Assembly: GCA_964440345.1 (NCBI GenBank)
Contig: CAYTSA010000003.1
Coordinates: 1 to 64,000, forward strand
Origin: CAYTSA01 sp964440345
GTDB taxonomy: Bacteria > Desulfobacterota > Desulfovibrionia > Desulfovibrionales > Desulfovibrionaceae
DNA: 64,000 bases
Reading direction: 5' to 3'
In this document: in pieces, positions 35,918-45,551 of the stretch
Layout of the letters: every line of letters begins with the position of its first letter
Position numbering within the stretch: position 1 is the first letter of the stretch
The notes under the pieces: model-generated
Databases searched by the model: none
What the model was told of the DNA's origin: nothing
What the model saw: the letters and a program-made list of their open reading frames with translations, nothing else
Made by a program: the position numbers and the translations under genes

Positions 35918-36881
35918 TCTCATCCAGAACGCCCTGCTCGCCAAAGAACAGGAATCTGAAAACGTCTCTCGCAGGCGGTTTTTAAAATTTTGCGGCGCTG
36001 TGGCTGTGGCCATGGGCATGGGCCCTGGTTTCGCTCCCCGCATTGCCCAGGCCCTGACCGGACCGGACCGGCCCACCATCATTTACCTGCACGGCGCGGA
36101 ATGCACCGGCTGCACAGAAGCGCTGCTGCGGTCCGTGGACCCATTTATCGATGAGTTGCTGCTGGAAACCGTCTCCATGGACTACCACGAAACACTCATG
36201 GCTGCAGCCGGCCACGACTCCCACGAGGCGCTGGTCAAAGCCATGAACCGGCCGGAAGGCTACATATGCGTCATCGAGGGGGGCGTTCCTACCGCCGCCG
36301 GGGGGATATACGGCAAGGTGGGCGGCCAGACCATGCTCTCGTTGTTTGGCGAAGTCGCTTCCCGGGCCAAGGCGGTCATAGCCATGGGCTCCTGCGCCAG
36401 CTTCGGGGGCATCCAGGCAGCGGCGCCCAACCCCACAGGCGCCCAAGGGGTCAACGCGGCTCTGGGCCACATGGGCGTAAACGCCATCAACATAGCCGGC
36501 TGCCCGCCAAACCCGGTGAATTTTGTGGGGGCGCTGGTCCATTTGATGACCAAGGGCGCGCCAAAGCTGGACGCATACAACCGGCCAAAGCCATTTTTCG
36601 CCCAGACAGTCCACGACCGCTGCCCCCGCCGCGAACACTTCAACGCCGGCCGCTTCGCCACAGGTTTCGACTCGGATTCCGCCCGCGAGGGGCACTGCCT
36701 GTTCATGCTGGGATGTAAGGGGCCCTACACCTACAACAACTGTCCGGACGCTCAGTTCAACCAGAACAACTGGCCCATCCGGGCAGGCGCGCCCTGCATA
36801 GGCTGCAGTGAGCCTGACTTCTGGGACCAACTGGCGCCCTTCTATACGCCGCTCGGCGAAACCGAAAAAGCCAAGGCCTAA
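35910..36881 (+). CDS. hynB2: Periplasmic [NiFe] hydrogenase small subunit (isozyme 2)
   Basis: A 323-residue Fe-S subunit with a twin-arginine signal (VSRRRFLK, 19-26), ECTGC (64-68) and CIGCSEP near the C-terminus. It is clearly a paralogue of the small subunit at 2874-3815. AAGGAGG before the ATG at 35910 fixes the start; a longer frame begins 18 bases earlier. It forms a unit with the cytochrome gene upstream and hynA2 downstream, although 150 bp of palindromic repeat separate it from hynA2. Confidence 0.95.
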   Translation: MNNLIQNALLAKEQESENVSRRRFLKFCGAVAVAMGMGPGFAPRIAQALTGPDRPTIIYLHGAECTGCTEALLRSVDPFIDELLLETVSMDYHETLMAAAGHDSHEALVKAMNRPEGYICVIEGGVPTAAGGIYGKVGGQTMLSLFGEVASRAKAVIAMGSCASFGGIQAAAPNPTGAQGVNAALGHMGVNAINIAGCPPNPVNFVGALVHLMTKGAPKLDAYNRPKPFFAQTVHDRCPRREHFNAGRFATGFDSDSAREGHCLFMLGCKGPYTYNNCPDAQFNQNNWPIRAGAPCIGCSEPDFWDQLAPFYTPLGETEKAKA

Positions 36882-36906
36882 CTGAGTGTTGAAAAAGTTG
36901 ATCTCC

Positions 36907-37028
36907 GCAGGCTGTTCAAAAAACACAAAACAAGACGAAAAAAAAAATCAAGATTGACGCCTATATTTACTATTCGAGAGTTTGAACTCTTTGAAGCAAG
37001 GCAGCCATCGTGGATTTCAACAGCCTGC
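36907..37028. mobile_element. MITE-like palindromic element between hynB2 and hynA2
   Basis: Ten-base terminal inverted repeats GCAGGCTGTT (36907-36916) and AACAGCCTGC (37019-37028) bound about 120 bp with no gene. The ends and the A-rich body (AAAAATCAAGATTGACGC) resemble the non-autonomous repeats with GGCTGTTcAAAAA ends that I recall from many Deltaproteobacteria. The element lies wholly between the two hydrogenase genes, just before the hynA2 ribosome site. Confidence 0.7.
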
Positions 37029-37043
37029 CAATAAGGAGCGACC

Positions 37044-38720
37044 ATGACACAAACAGCAAGACATCAAGCAACCGCAGCGTCGCCTGGCCGCATAGTCATT
37101 GACCCGGTAACGAGAATAGAGGGCCACATGAAGGTGGAGGTGGAGACCGACGGTCCCGCAGTGACCAACGCCTGGTCGTCCACCCAGCTGTATCGCGGCA
37201 TAGAACAGATCGTGCTGGGCCGCCGGCCGGAGGATGTGCACCACATGGTGCAGCGGGTCTGCGGCGTATGCACTAACACCCACGCCCTTACCTCCATCCG
37301 GGCGGTGGAAAACGCCATGGACTTTACACCGCCTCCCCTGGCCCGGCTCATCCGCCAGCTCATCCTCTCCGCCCTCATCCTACATGACCATCTGGTGCAC
37401 TTTTACCACTTGCATGGGCTGGACTGGGTGGACATGACCGCGGCCATACAGGCCGACCCGCTCAAGGCAGCCGCCAGAAGCGAGGAATTGACTGGCGTGG
37501 AGCGCGACCCGGGGGACCTGTTCATTGCTCAGAAGCGGCTGAAGACCTTTGCCGAAAAAGGCCGACTGGGATTTCTGGAAAACGCCGTGTTCCTGGGCGG
37601 CCACCCGGCCTTCGCCATGACGCCCGAAGAAAACCTGCTGCTGGCCACAGATTACCTACGAGCACTGCGCGTGCAGGTGCTGCTGGCGCGGGCCATGTCC
37701 GTCTTCGCGGGCAAGAACCCCCACGGGCAATCCATGGCTGTGGGCGGGGTCACCTGTTACGAATCCCTGCGGCCGGAACGCGTGGAGGAATTCCGTTCCC
37801 TGTGGAAGGAATCGGCGGATTTCATCCAGAACAACTACTACTCCGACCTTGTCATCCTGGGGCTGGCCCAGCCTGAGGCGGCAGACTACGGCGCAACGGC
37901 CAACTTTCTGGACTTCGAAGAATTCCAGGACGTTGAATCCGGAGAATTCCACTGGCGGTCCGGCGTGCTGTGGGGGTCCGACCTGACCACTGTGCACCCT
38001 TTCGACCCCGGCAAGATAGAAGAGCATGTGGCCCGCAGCTGGTACCAGGGCGATACGCCCCGCAAACCTTATGACGGGGTCACCGAGCCCATGTACACCA
38101 GCTACGACGACCAGGAAAAGTACTCCTGGTCCAAGGCCCCGCGCTACGAGGGCAAGGCTATGGAGACAGGCCCCCTGGCCAGGCGGCTGATGGCCTACGT
38201 TCGCGGCGAAAAGCCCACGCGGGAGCTCTTTGACAGCTACATGGCCGCGGCCAAGCTGCCCTTTGCAAAACTCAACTCCACGCTGGGACGCACTGCAGCC
38301 CGCTGCGTGGAGTCCGTGCTGCTGGCCCGCAAGATGGAAGAATGGATAAACGCCGTGGACCAGCGGGTAAAAGCTGGCGACAAAAAGATATACACCGGCT
38401 GGAAGATGCCGGATTCAGCCAGGGGCGCAGGATTCTGCTGCGTCACCCGCGGCGGGCTCAGCCACTGGGTCCGCATTGAAAACGGCGCGGTGGCCAACTA
38501 CCAGATGGTGGTGCCCTCCACCTGGAACCTGGGCCCGCGCTGCGCCGCCGGAGAACTGAGCCCGGCGGAAACATCGCTGGTAGGCACACAGCTGCAGGAC
38601 CCTGAACGACCAGTGGAGCTGTTGCGCACCGTTCACTCTTTTGACCCGTGCATCGCCTGTTCCGTGCACTGCATGGATGCGCGCAAAGAGAAAACGGAAC
38701 ATCCCGAAAAACTGTTGTAA
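37044..38720 (+). CDS. hynA2: Periplasmic [NiFe] hydrogenase large subunit (isozyme 2)
   Basis: A 558-residue catalytic subunit with RVCGVCT (71-77) and DPCIACSVH (534-542). Cleavage after His542 would remove a 16-residue tail that begins with Cys. The cysteine codons are ordinary, so it is not a selenoenzyme. It is a paralogue of the first large subunit. No maturation protease lies nearby, so the one at 5831-6328 or one elsewhere must process it. AAGGAG sits 7 bases before the ATG. Confidence 0.95.
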   Translation: MTQTARHQATAASPGRIVIDPVTRIEGHMKVEVETDGPAVTNAWSSTQLYRGIEQIVLGRRPEDVHHMVQRVCGVCTNTHALTSIRAVENAMDFTPPPLARLIRQLILSALILHDHLVHFYHLHGLDWVDMTAAIQADPLKAAARSEELTGVERDPGDLFIAQKRLKTFAEKGRLGFLENAVFLGGHPAFAMTPEENLLLATDYLRALRVQVLLARAMSVFAGKNPHGQSMAVGGVTCYESLRPERVEEFRSLWKESADFIQNNYYSDLVILGLAQPEAADYGATANFLDFEEFQDVESGEFHWRSGVLWGSDLTTVHPFDPGKIEEHVARSWYQGDTPRKPYDGVTEPMYTSYDDQEKYSWSKAPRYEGKAMETGPLARRLMAYVRGEKPTRELFDSYMAAAKLPFAKLNSTLGRTAARCVESVLLARKMEEWINAVDQRVKAGDKKIYTGWKMPDSARGAGFCCVTRGGLSHWVRIENGAVANYQMVVPSTWNLGPRCAAGELSPAETSLVGTQLQDPERPVELLRTVHSFDPCIACSVHCMDARKEKTEHPEKLL

Positions 38721-38765
38721 AGGAGCGCAGGCCAGTATCTGCCTGCGCCTCCCTCCTCCCCATAG

Positions 38766-38828
38766 AGGCTGTTCCCCGACAGCCTCCTCACGCCAACGGC
38801 CCTGCTTCTCCGCAGAGGCCGTTGGCGT
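38766..38828. terminator. Tandem hairpins between convergent hynA2 and acetolactate decarboxylase genes
   Basis: AGGCTGT/ACAGCCT is followed by a perfect 12-bp stem (38790-38801 with 38817-38828). No U-run is present, so they may act as mRNA 3-prime ends or weak terminators. Confidence 0.45.
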
Positions 38829-38841
38829 ATGGGCGGTTACG

Positions 38842-39660
38842 CTAGTAACTGTGCTCGCCCGCTTCCTTCCCGGCCGCCGCCTTGGCCTGAAAGTCCGCAT
38901 TGGAGGGCAGGGTGAGGGAAAAGAGAGGCGTTACGTCCACCTGAACCTGGAGCGATTGCGCGGAAAGGTCCAGCAGGTGGCCGCCTTTGTCCCTGTCATC
39001 GTTAATGAAATGCAGGTGAAACCCGCCTGGCCAGATTTCCGGCGCCAGATTCGGCCGCCAGAATCCCACGGCGGCGCCGGGAATATCCTGAAAATGAAAG
39101 ACGCTCTGTTTGGCGATGACCTCCGCCAGCGGCGGATAGGGCTGTGTCTGGCCGGGCACGCTACGCGCCTTTACCGTGGCGAAATTGCCGCTGACGCGCA
39201 GCGCGTACATCATGGCAGGCAGCGGCAGCTTTTCCGTGATGCGCTGCTGCAGGTCGGCGTAGCTCTCAATAGTGTCCAGGGTGAAGGAAAAATCCGGCGC
39301 AAACCGCGTGGCCGTCGCGTAGGGCAGCATGCCCTGGCGACCGGCTTCCACCGCGCCGGAAACGTCCACACGGTAGAACACCCCGTCCACCAGCAACATC
39401 TCTCCGTCCAGGTTATCGTAGGCGCCCAGGCCGTGGTCAGCGTACTGGCCCAGTTCCTGTGTGGAGACAACGCCCTCGTAGGCGCCGCGCTTAAGCCCGC
39501 CGATAGTGGCGACCTGTATGACCACCTCGTCCAGTATTTCCTGCTGCGCAGACACTTCTCCGCGCCACATGGGCTCAGACGCGCTCTTGCAGCCGCAGCC
39601 AGCCATGCCCGCAGCAAGAACCGCCGCCAGCAACAGTGCTCCAACCATACGCATTTTCAT
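38842..39660 (-). CDS. budA: Alpha-acetolactate decarboxylase, exported lipoprotein form
   Basis: A 272-residue protein matching the decarboxylase that turns alpha-acetolactate into acetoin. The zinc-ligand pattern is His215-x-His217 and His228 (FHLHFI...GGHLLD). The N-terminal segments DHGLGAYDNLDGEML and VFYRV are diagnostic. It begins with a signal peptide and a cysteine at 22 (GMAGC), so it seems to be exported and lipid-anchored, whereas typical BudA is often cytoplasmic. No acetolactate synthase or regulator is adjacent. Confidence 0.9.
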   Translation of the reverse strand: MKMRMVGALLLAAVLAAGMAGCGCKSASEPMWRGEVSAQQEILDEVVIQVATIGGLKRGAYEGVVSTQELGQYADHGLGAYDNLDGEMLLVDGVFYRVDVSGAVEAGRQGMLPYATATRFAPDFSFTLDTIESYADLQQRITEKLPLPAMMYALRVSGNFATVKARSVPGQTQPYPPLAEVIAKQSVFHFQDIPGAAVGFWRPNLAPEIWPGGFHLHFINDDRDKGGHLLDLSAQSLQVQVDVTPLFSLTLPSNADFQAKAAAGKEAGEHSY

Positions 39661-39869
39661 TGTTTCCTCCTGCGGCCTGGCCGCCTCTTGTGTTCAATAA
39701 TACATCATAATTACAAGCAGATGCCTGTATTTGCAACAGTAACATTCCTTTCATCAAACTGTCTGTAGTCAATCACGGAACGGTCACCACTGTCACGGTA
39801 TTTTCTCCGCCAGCAAACCGGCCCTTGGCATTAGCGTTTTTCCTGCAACAGTCAACGGAGGACTATTCG

Positions 39870-41120
39870 ATGATTCGCATGAAGTTTCTTAGCGTTGTGT
39901 GCGCGTTATGTATCATGGCCGTCGCCGCTGCTGCGGCGCTCGCCGACGAAAGCGTGCAGCTTGGTCCGCGTCCTTTTTACCTGGTCAACAACATGAATGA
40001 CGGCTCATTGAAACAGTCCCTGCAACAGTGCACGGACGGGCCGTTTATGAAAACCGGCTTTTCCATAGGCCATCGCGGCGCATGCATGCAGTTTCCAGAG
40101 CACACCCGCGAAAGTTACGTGGCCGCGGCGCGGATGGGCGCCGGAATCCTGGAATGCGACGTGGCCTTTACCAAGGACAAGCAGCTGGTCTGCCGACACT
40201 CGCAGTGCGACCTGCACGCCACCACCAACATACTGGCCATTCCGGAACTGGCCGCCAAGTGCACCCAGCCTTTCAATCCCGCGGTTATCGACCCCAACAC
40301 CGGCGAAGTGCTGGAAAAAGCGTCGGCCAAGTGCTGCACCAGCGACCTGACTGTAGCTGAGTTCAAACAGTTGCAAGGTAAAATGGACGCCGCTAACCCC
40401 AACGCAACCACCGTGGAAGAATACATGGACGCCACCGCAAGCTGGCGCACCGACCTGTATTCCGCCACCGGCACTGTGATGACCCACGCTGAGTCCATTG
40501 AACTGTTCAAAGAACTGGGCGTGAAAATGACCCCAGAGTTGAAGACACCCAGCGTGCCCATGCCGTACGACGGCGGCTATACCCAGGAAAAATACGCGCA
40601 GCAGATGATTGACGAATACAAGAAAGCCGGAGTCGATCCTGCCAACGTCTATGCACAGTCCTTCCTGGAAGAGGACGTATACTACTGGATCACGAACGAG
40701 CCAGCATTCGGCAAGCAGGCAGTTTACCTGGACGACCGCTACGACGTGGACGGCTTCGACCACAACAAACCTGAAACCTGGTCCCCGTCCATGCACGAAC
40801 TGGCCGGCAAGGGCGTGAAAATCATCGCCCCGCCCCTGTACATGCTCCTGCACGTCAAGAACGGCAAAATAGTCCCCTCTGTCTACGCCACAAAGGCCAA
40901 GGAAGCCGGCCTGGACATCATCACCTGGACCATAGAACGCTCTGGCCTGCTGACCGACGGCGGCGGCTGGTATTATCAATCCATAAGCGACGTGATCAAC
41001 AACCCCGGCGACATGATGACCGTAATTGACGTGCTGGCTCAGGACGTTGGCGTCATCGGCATATTCAGCGACTGGCCGGCCACCGTCACCTACTACGCCA
41101 ACTGCAAAAAGCTGAAATAG
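39870..41120 (+). CDS. glpQ: Periplasmic glycerophosphodiester phosphodiesterase
   Basis: A 416-residue GDPD hydrolysing glycerophosphodiesters to glycerol 3-phosphate and an alcohol. It has a signal peptide (1-25). The catalytic HRG is at 68-70, the metal ligands Glu95 and Asp97 follow, and the second catalytic His is His110. A loop of about 100 residues after the active site is longer than in E. coli GlpQ. GGAGGAC precedes the ATG. PhoD in this window could serve a similar phosphate-scavenging purpose. Confidence 0.92.
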   Translation: MIRMKFLSVVCALCIMAVAAAAALADESVQLGPRPFYLVNNMNDGSLKQSLQQCTDGPFMKTGFSIGHRGACMQFPEHTRESYVAAARMGAGILECDVAFTKDKQLVCRHSQCDLHATTNILAIPELAAKCTQPFNPAVIDPNTGEVLEKASAKCCTSDLTVAEFKQLQGKMDAANPNATTVEEYMDATASWRTDLYSATGTVMTHAESIELFKELGVKMTPELKTPSVPMPYDGGYTQEKYAQQMIDEYKKAGVDPANVYAQSFLEEDVYYWITNEPAFGKQAVYLDDRYDVDGFDHNKPETWSPSMHELAGKGVKIIAPPLYMLLHVKNGKIVPSVYATKAKEAGLDIITWTIERSGLLTDGGGWYYQSISDVINNPGDMMTVIDVLAQDVGVIGIFSDWPATVTYYANCKKLK

Positions 41121-41147
41121 CCGCCTGCCCCTTCCTCACTATCAAAG

Positions 41148-41186
41148 CGCCCCGGAACCGCCTGAAGAATCCGGGGCGTTATTCTT
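41148..41186 (+). terminator. Rho-independent terminator after GDPD gene
   Basis: CGCCCCGGA (41148-41156) pairs with TCCGGGGCG (41170-41178), followed by a T-rich tail. Confidence 0.75.
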
Positions 41187-41219
41187 GCAGAATCCATACT
41201 GCAACACGCCTGTCTGGCG

Positions 41220-42992
41220 TTATCGCTCATTCGCAGCCTGCAAAAGCCGCAGGTGCTCGTCCGCCATGTCCCGCGCCTTGCGCAGGTAATGCAGGTAGCC
41301 GCGATGCACTCGGGCGGGCTCCCGGCCGGCCAGCACGTCCGCGCTGAAACGTCCGTTGTCGAATTCTGGGAAACTGCACAACTGCCGCGAAACCCGGTCC
41401 TGGTCCCAGCGTTCCACCAGTTCCGCAGCCGCGGGAACCAGCCGGACGTCCGGCCCTTGCAACAAGCCATCCGCCTTTGACCGCACGGACTGCCAATACC
41501 TCCGCTCGCCTTGAATATACCTGCCTATCTTTTGCGAATCCAAAGCAACAGCCGGTACGTTGCACAATCGTTGAACTCGCTCGCCAACGCCAGGCAAGCC
41601 GGTGACAGGATGATTGACACTCACGTCTATACCCGACCCATAAATAATAGAGTCCGGTGTGGCGTTGACCGTGCGCATGGACTCGGACAAGGCCTGTTCG
41701 CTCATCCAGAGCGCTACGTCGTAAAAGTCCAGCGTCGTGTACATCTTGCGCCCGTCGTGTGAACGCACCGGGTAGAGCTGAGGAAACGCATGGCAGAGCG
41801 GCCTTTCCCGCGGCGCTCGCCACGACTCTTGCAGCGTGCCGCGGGCGTAGGAAAGCGACCAGGGGTCGGGCGAAGACAGCTGAAAGCCAGCCAGCACAGC
41901 CTCGCCGCAGCCCAGATAGCCGGCCAGCGACCACGCCGCAGTAAGCACCGAACCATAAGACCGCAAGTCTGGCCGCCGGCCCAAAGCCGCCGGGCCGGGA
42001 CCATAGGGAAATATTCGGGCAAAGGAACCCTCGCCCCAATACGCGCATATATTGCCCACAAGCATGGTCTGCAGATTCGCCGGCAATGCTTGCAGCGTCG
42101 CCTCCACAGGCAGTGTGCCGTCAAACACTATGGCGAAATGCGGTTCCACACCAGCCGCCAGCAAGGGACGCAAGGCGCTGTTCACGGCAATGACAACCGC
42201 CCGGTCCTGCGCCTCGCGCACATAGTCCAGCATATCGTTCAACTGCGGCCCTGCGCCAATGAGCAGCGCCGTCTCTCCCTGCAAGCTGTTCGCCAACAAG
42301 GAAAAATCACCTGCTTCCCCCAACTGGTTCAGGTTCTCGTACACATGCTTCTGGTGGTCGAAGATCAGTCCCGGCTGCATGGGGCGCAGAGGCAAGGCTC
42401 CGTACTGCTCTTCCAGGATGAGCGGGTGCAGCGCCCAGCGATAAAACAGCATTTCCAGCCGCTCGCGAAAAGCAGCCAGGGGCGCCCCCTCGTCCAGGCT
42501 CATGCCGGGCTGATAATAAAAGGCCGGAAAGCCCCAGTGTTCAGTGTCCACGCCTAGCAAATGGGAAAGCGGCGTCTCCAAAGACTCCCAATCGCCCCAC
42601 AGTAAGCGAACGCCGGGCCGCAGCTCCCTGTGCTCCAGAAAATGCAATAACGGGCCTTTCTCCGGCTCCACCACTAACAGCTGCGCATCCGTAGCGTCAT
42701 GAAAAAACGAAAAAGTTTCTGACCAGGCTGCGCCCAGAAAACACACACAGCCAGTATGTTCAGCCACAACCTCCAACGCAGCGTCGACCGGCAACACTCG
42801 GAACACATCGCGGCGAGGACCGTTTGCCGCATAGGGCCGGGCCAGGTCGGGCCGGCAATAGGCCCACACTGGCCTATGGCTGGAAAAAATATGAGTCAAA
42901 GGGCGGTCCGGACCAGGCGGAGAAAAACCAGGGCACTGCAACAGCCAGCCTTGGTCCTGCAGGTTCTGCAACAAACTGTTTGCGTGCAGCAT
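41220..42992 (-). CDS. DUF115/Maf-type glycosyltransferase-like protein
   Basis: A 590-residue protein of the motility-associated-factor family (MptE-like core), whose members glycosylate flagellin with nonulosonic acids or have unknown roles. The nucleotide-like core is at about 235-400 (LLIGAGPQLND, VIAVNSALRPLL, FDGTLP). No flagellin or sugar-synthesis gene lies near, so the substrate is open. It is followed on the same strand by a K+ channel remnant upstream, which is unrelated. Confidence 0.85.
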   Translation of the reverse strand: MLHANSLLQNLQDQGWLLQCPGFSPPGPDRPLTHIFSSHRPVWAYCRPDLARPYAANGPRRDVFRVLPVDAALEVVAEHTGCVCFLGAAWSETFSFFHDATDAQLLVVEPEKGPLLHFLEHRELRPGVRLLWGDWESLETPLSHLLGVDTEHWGFPAFYYQPGMSLDEGAPLAAFRERLEMLFYRWALHPLILEEQYGALPLRPMQPGLIFDHQKHVYENLNQLGEAGDFSLLANSLQGETALLIGAGPQLNDMLDYVREAQDRAVVIAVNSALRPLLAAGVEPHFAIVFDGTLPVEATLQALPANLQTMLVGNICAYWGEGSFARIFPYGPGPAALGRRPDLRSYGSVLTAAWSLAGYLGCGEAVLAGFQLSSPDPWSLSYARGTLQESWRAPRERPLCHAFPQLYPVRSHDGRKMYTTLDFYDVALWMSEQALSESMRTVNATPDSIIYGSGIDVSVNHPVTGLPGVGERVQRLCNVPAVALDSQKIGRYIQGERRYWQSVRSKADGLLQGPDVRLVPAAAELVERWDQDRVSRQLCSFPEFDNGRFSADVLAGREPARVHRGYLHYLRKARDMADEHLRLLQAANER

Positions 42993-42994
42993 GG

Positions 42995-43330
42995 CTACAA
43001 TATCTTTTGCATTTCCTGCAGCTTTTCAATCTTTGCGATGCACAACAAGGCGTCATCCTCCTCGATTGCTGTTTTGGACTCCGGGTTGAACAGCGTTTTG
43101 CCGCTACGCTTTTCGATGGCCGCGATTACGTATCCCGCCTTGCAATCCGCGCCTTCGAAGAACTTTTGGCAACCGGCCGTCCACCAATACTGGCCATGAC
43201 CTCGGCCAGAAACATAAAGGCGCCCCGCCGGCAAAAATGAGCGCACTGGCCAGCAGCCGCCTAGTCCCCGAAAGCTCGTGAACCTCCATGCACCCCACCG
43301 TGGCCATGACCGCCTTCAGGATAAAACTGG
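42995..43330 (-). pseudogene. Remnant of a TrkA-domain potassium channel
   Basis: Three frames hold pieces of one channel. TVGCMEVHELSGTRRLLASALIFAG matches the pore and following helix of bacterial K+ channels; then FMFLAEVMASI in a shifted frame continues the helix; then CKAGYVIAAIEKRSGKTLFNP to the end matches the TrkA-C domain. The first helices and most of the TrkA-N domain are missing. At least one frameshift (about 43220) and one deletion are needed. It abuts the end of uvrB. Confidence 0.75.
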
Positions 43331-45379
43331 CTATCCAGCCTCTATCAACGCTTCACGCATGTGCTTGATGCGGTCGCGCAGTTCTGCCGCGCGCTCGAAT
43401 TCCAGCTCCTTGGCTGCAGCCCGCATGTCCCGCTCCAGCTTCTTTATTTCCTTGGCTATCTCTTCCGGGTCCAGACCGTACGCAGCAGCTTCTTCCGCCA
43501 CATTGGCCATGCCGGAAGCTGCGCCCGCGGCCGCCGCCCGGCGCGACTTGCGGCCCTGCTTCTCGTCGCGCGAGTGAGCGTAAATGGCGTCCAAAATATT
43601 GTCCATGTTTTTACGGATGCTCGCTGGCTCTATGCCGTGCTCTGCGTTGTAGGCTGTCTGCTTCTCGCGCCGCCGCTCTGTCTCGTCCAGAGCCGCCTGC
43701 ATAGACCGCGTTATTCTGTCCGCGTACATGATCACCCGGCCCTCAGTGTTGCGCGCGGCCCGGCCAAAGGTCTGGATAAGCGAGCCCGTAGAGCGCAGAA
43801 ACCCCTCCTTGTCTGCGTCCAGAATGGCCACCAGCGACACCTCCGGGATGTCCAGTCCCTCTCGCAGCAGGTTGATGCCCACCAAGGTGGAGTATTCTCC
43901 AGCCCGCAGCTCCTGAATGATATTCACCCGCTGCAGCGTGTCTATATCTGAGTGCAGATAGCGCGCCGGCGCGCCCATGGAATTGCAGTATTCGGTCAGG
44001 TCCTCGGCCATACGCTTGGTCAGGGTGGTCACCAGCACCCGCTCGTTCCGCTCCTGCCGCTTTTTGCATTCGGCCAGCAGGTCGTCCACCTGGCCTTTGG
44101 TAGGCCGCACCTCCACCTGCGGGTCCACCAGGCCCGTTGGCCGGATGATCTGCTCCACCACCAGCCCCTGAGCCCGGTCCATCTCCCAGGGCCCGGGCGT
44201 GGCCGAAACGTACACGGTCTGGTTGATGCGCTCCAGAAACTCCTCGAACTGCAGCGGCCGGTTGTCCAGGGCCGAAGGCAGCCGAAAGCCATAGTCCACC
44301 AGCGTCTGCTTGCGCGAGCGGTCGCCCTTGTACATAGCCCCCACCTGGGAGCAGGTAATGTGCGATTCGTCCACAAACAACAGAAAATCCTTGGGGAAAT
44401 AGTCCAACAGACAGGAAGGCGGCTCGCCCGCAGTGCGGTTGTCCAGGTGCCGGGAATAGTTCTCTATGCCCGTGCAGTAGCCCATCTCCTCCATCATCTC
44501 CAGGTCCAGCATGGTCCGCTGCTCCAGCCGCTGCTTTTCCACCAGCATGTTTTGCCGCTCGAAATACTGCAGACGTTCCAGCAGCTCGTCCCGAATGGCG
44601 GACATGGCCCGAGCCATGTTGTCCTCGTCAGAAACATAGTGGCTGGCGGGATAAATGACGGTCTTGGCCAGGCCGCCCAGCAGCTCGCCGGTCAAGGGGT
44701 CCACCTCGTGCAGGGCCTCCAGCTCGTCGCCAAAAAACTCCAGCCGCAGCGCCCGCTCGTGGTGATAAGCCGGGATGATCTCCAGCACGTCGCCGCGCAC
44801 CCGGAAGGTCCCACGGTGGAAGTCGTAGTCGTTGCGCTCGTACTGCACGTCCACCAGACGGGCGATCAGCTCTTCCATGGTCAGCCGCTGCCCGGCCTCC
44901 ACCGGGATGACCATCTTGGCGTAGTACTCCGGCGAGCCCAGGCCGTAGATGCAGGAGACAGACGCCACAATGATAACATCGCGCCGGGTCAGCAGCGCAT
45001 GCGTGGCGGCGTGGCGCAGCTTGTCTATATCGTCGTTGATGGAGGAGTCTTTTTCTATGTACGTGTCCGACTGCGGCACGTAGGCTTCCGGCTGGTAGTA
45101 GTCGTAATAACTAACAAAATATTCCACGGCGTTATCAGGAAATAGAGCCCTGAATTCATTGTAGAGCTGGGCGGCCAGGGTCTTGTTGGGGGCCAGGATA
45201 AGGGCCGGCCGCTCCGTGGCTGCTATGGTGTGGGCCATGGTGAACGTCTTGCCGGAGCCGGTGACGCCCAGAAGCACCTGGTCGCGCACGGACTGGTTGA
45301 TGTTTGCCGACAGCTGGGCAATGGCTTCAGGCTGGTCCCCGCGCGGGGTGTAGTCGCTTTGCAGAGTAAACAGGGGCAT
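43331..45379 (-). CDS. uvrB: Excinuclease ABC subunit B
   Basis: The damage-verifying helicase-like subunit of nucleotide excision repair (682 residues). Walker A GVTGSGKT is at 38-45, the beta-hairpin YYDYYQPEAY follows, SFVDESH-like DESH and the helicase motifs lie in the middle, and the UVR domain ends the protein. The gene is complete; its stop is directly followed by the channel remnant. Confidence 0.97.
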   Translation of the reverse strand: MPLFTLQSDYTPRGDQPEAIAQLSANINQSVRDQVLLGVTGSGKTFTMAHTIAATERPALILAPNKTLAAQLYNEFRALFPDNAVEYFVSYYDYYQPEAYVPQSDTYIEKDSSINDDIDKLRHAATHALLTRRDVIIVASVSCIYGLGSPEYYAKMVIPVEAGQRLTMEELIARLVDVQYERNDYDFHRGTFRVRGDVLEIIPAYHHERALRLEFFGDELEALHEVDPLTGELLGGLAKTVIYPASHYVSDEDNMARAMSAIRDELLERLQYFERQNMLVEKQRLEQRTMLDLEMMEEMGYCTGIENYSRHLDNRTAGEPPSCLLDYFPKDFLLFVDESHITCSQVGAMYKGDRSRKQTLVDYGFRLPSALDNRPLQFEEFLERINQTVYVSATPGPWEMDRAQGLVVEQIIRPTGLVDPQVEVRPTKGQVDDLLAECKKRQERNERVLVTTLTKRMAEDLTEYCNSMGAPARYLHSDIDTLQRVNIIQELRAGEYSTLVGINLLREGLDIPEVSLVAILDADKEGFLRSTGSLIQTFGRAARNTEGRVIMYADRITRSMQAALDETERRREKQTAYNAEHGIEPASIRKNMDNILDAIYAHSRDEKQGRKSRRAAAAGAASGMANVAEEAAAYGLDPEEIAKEIKKLERDMRAAAKELEFERAAELRDRIKHMREALIEAG

Positions 45380-45551
45380 AGTGTGGCCGTCGCGTGCGCC
45401 GCCGGGTTGTTGCGGCGCTCAGAAGTGTATACTTCATGGCGCAGAGGGGTTCAAGTGGTCTCCTGCAAGCACGCCAGGAACGCAAGGGCTTCCCTCTTGT
45501 TCAATTCTGCACTAGTATATGCTTTCACAACAAAACTGAGGGAGATACCGC

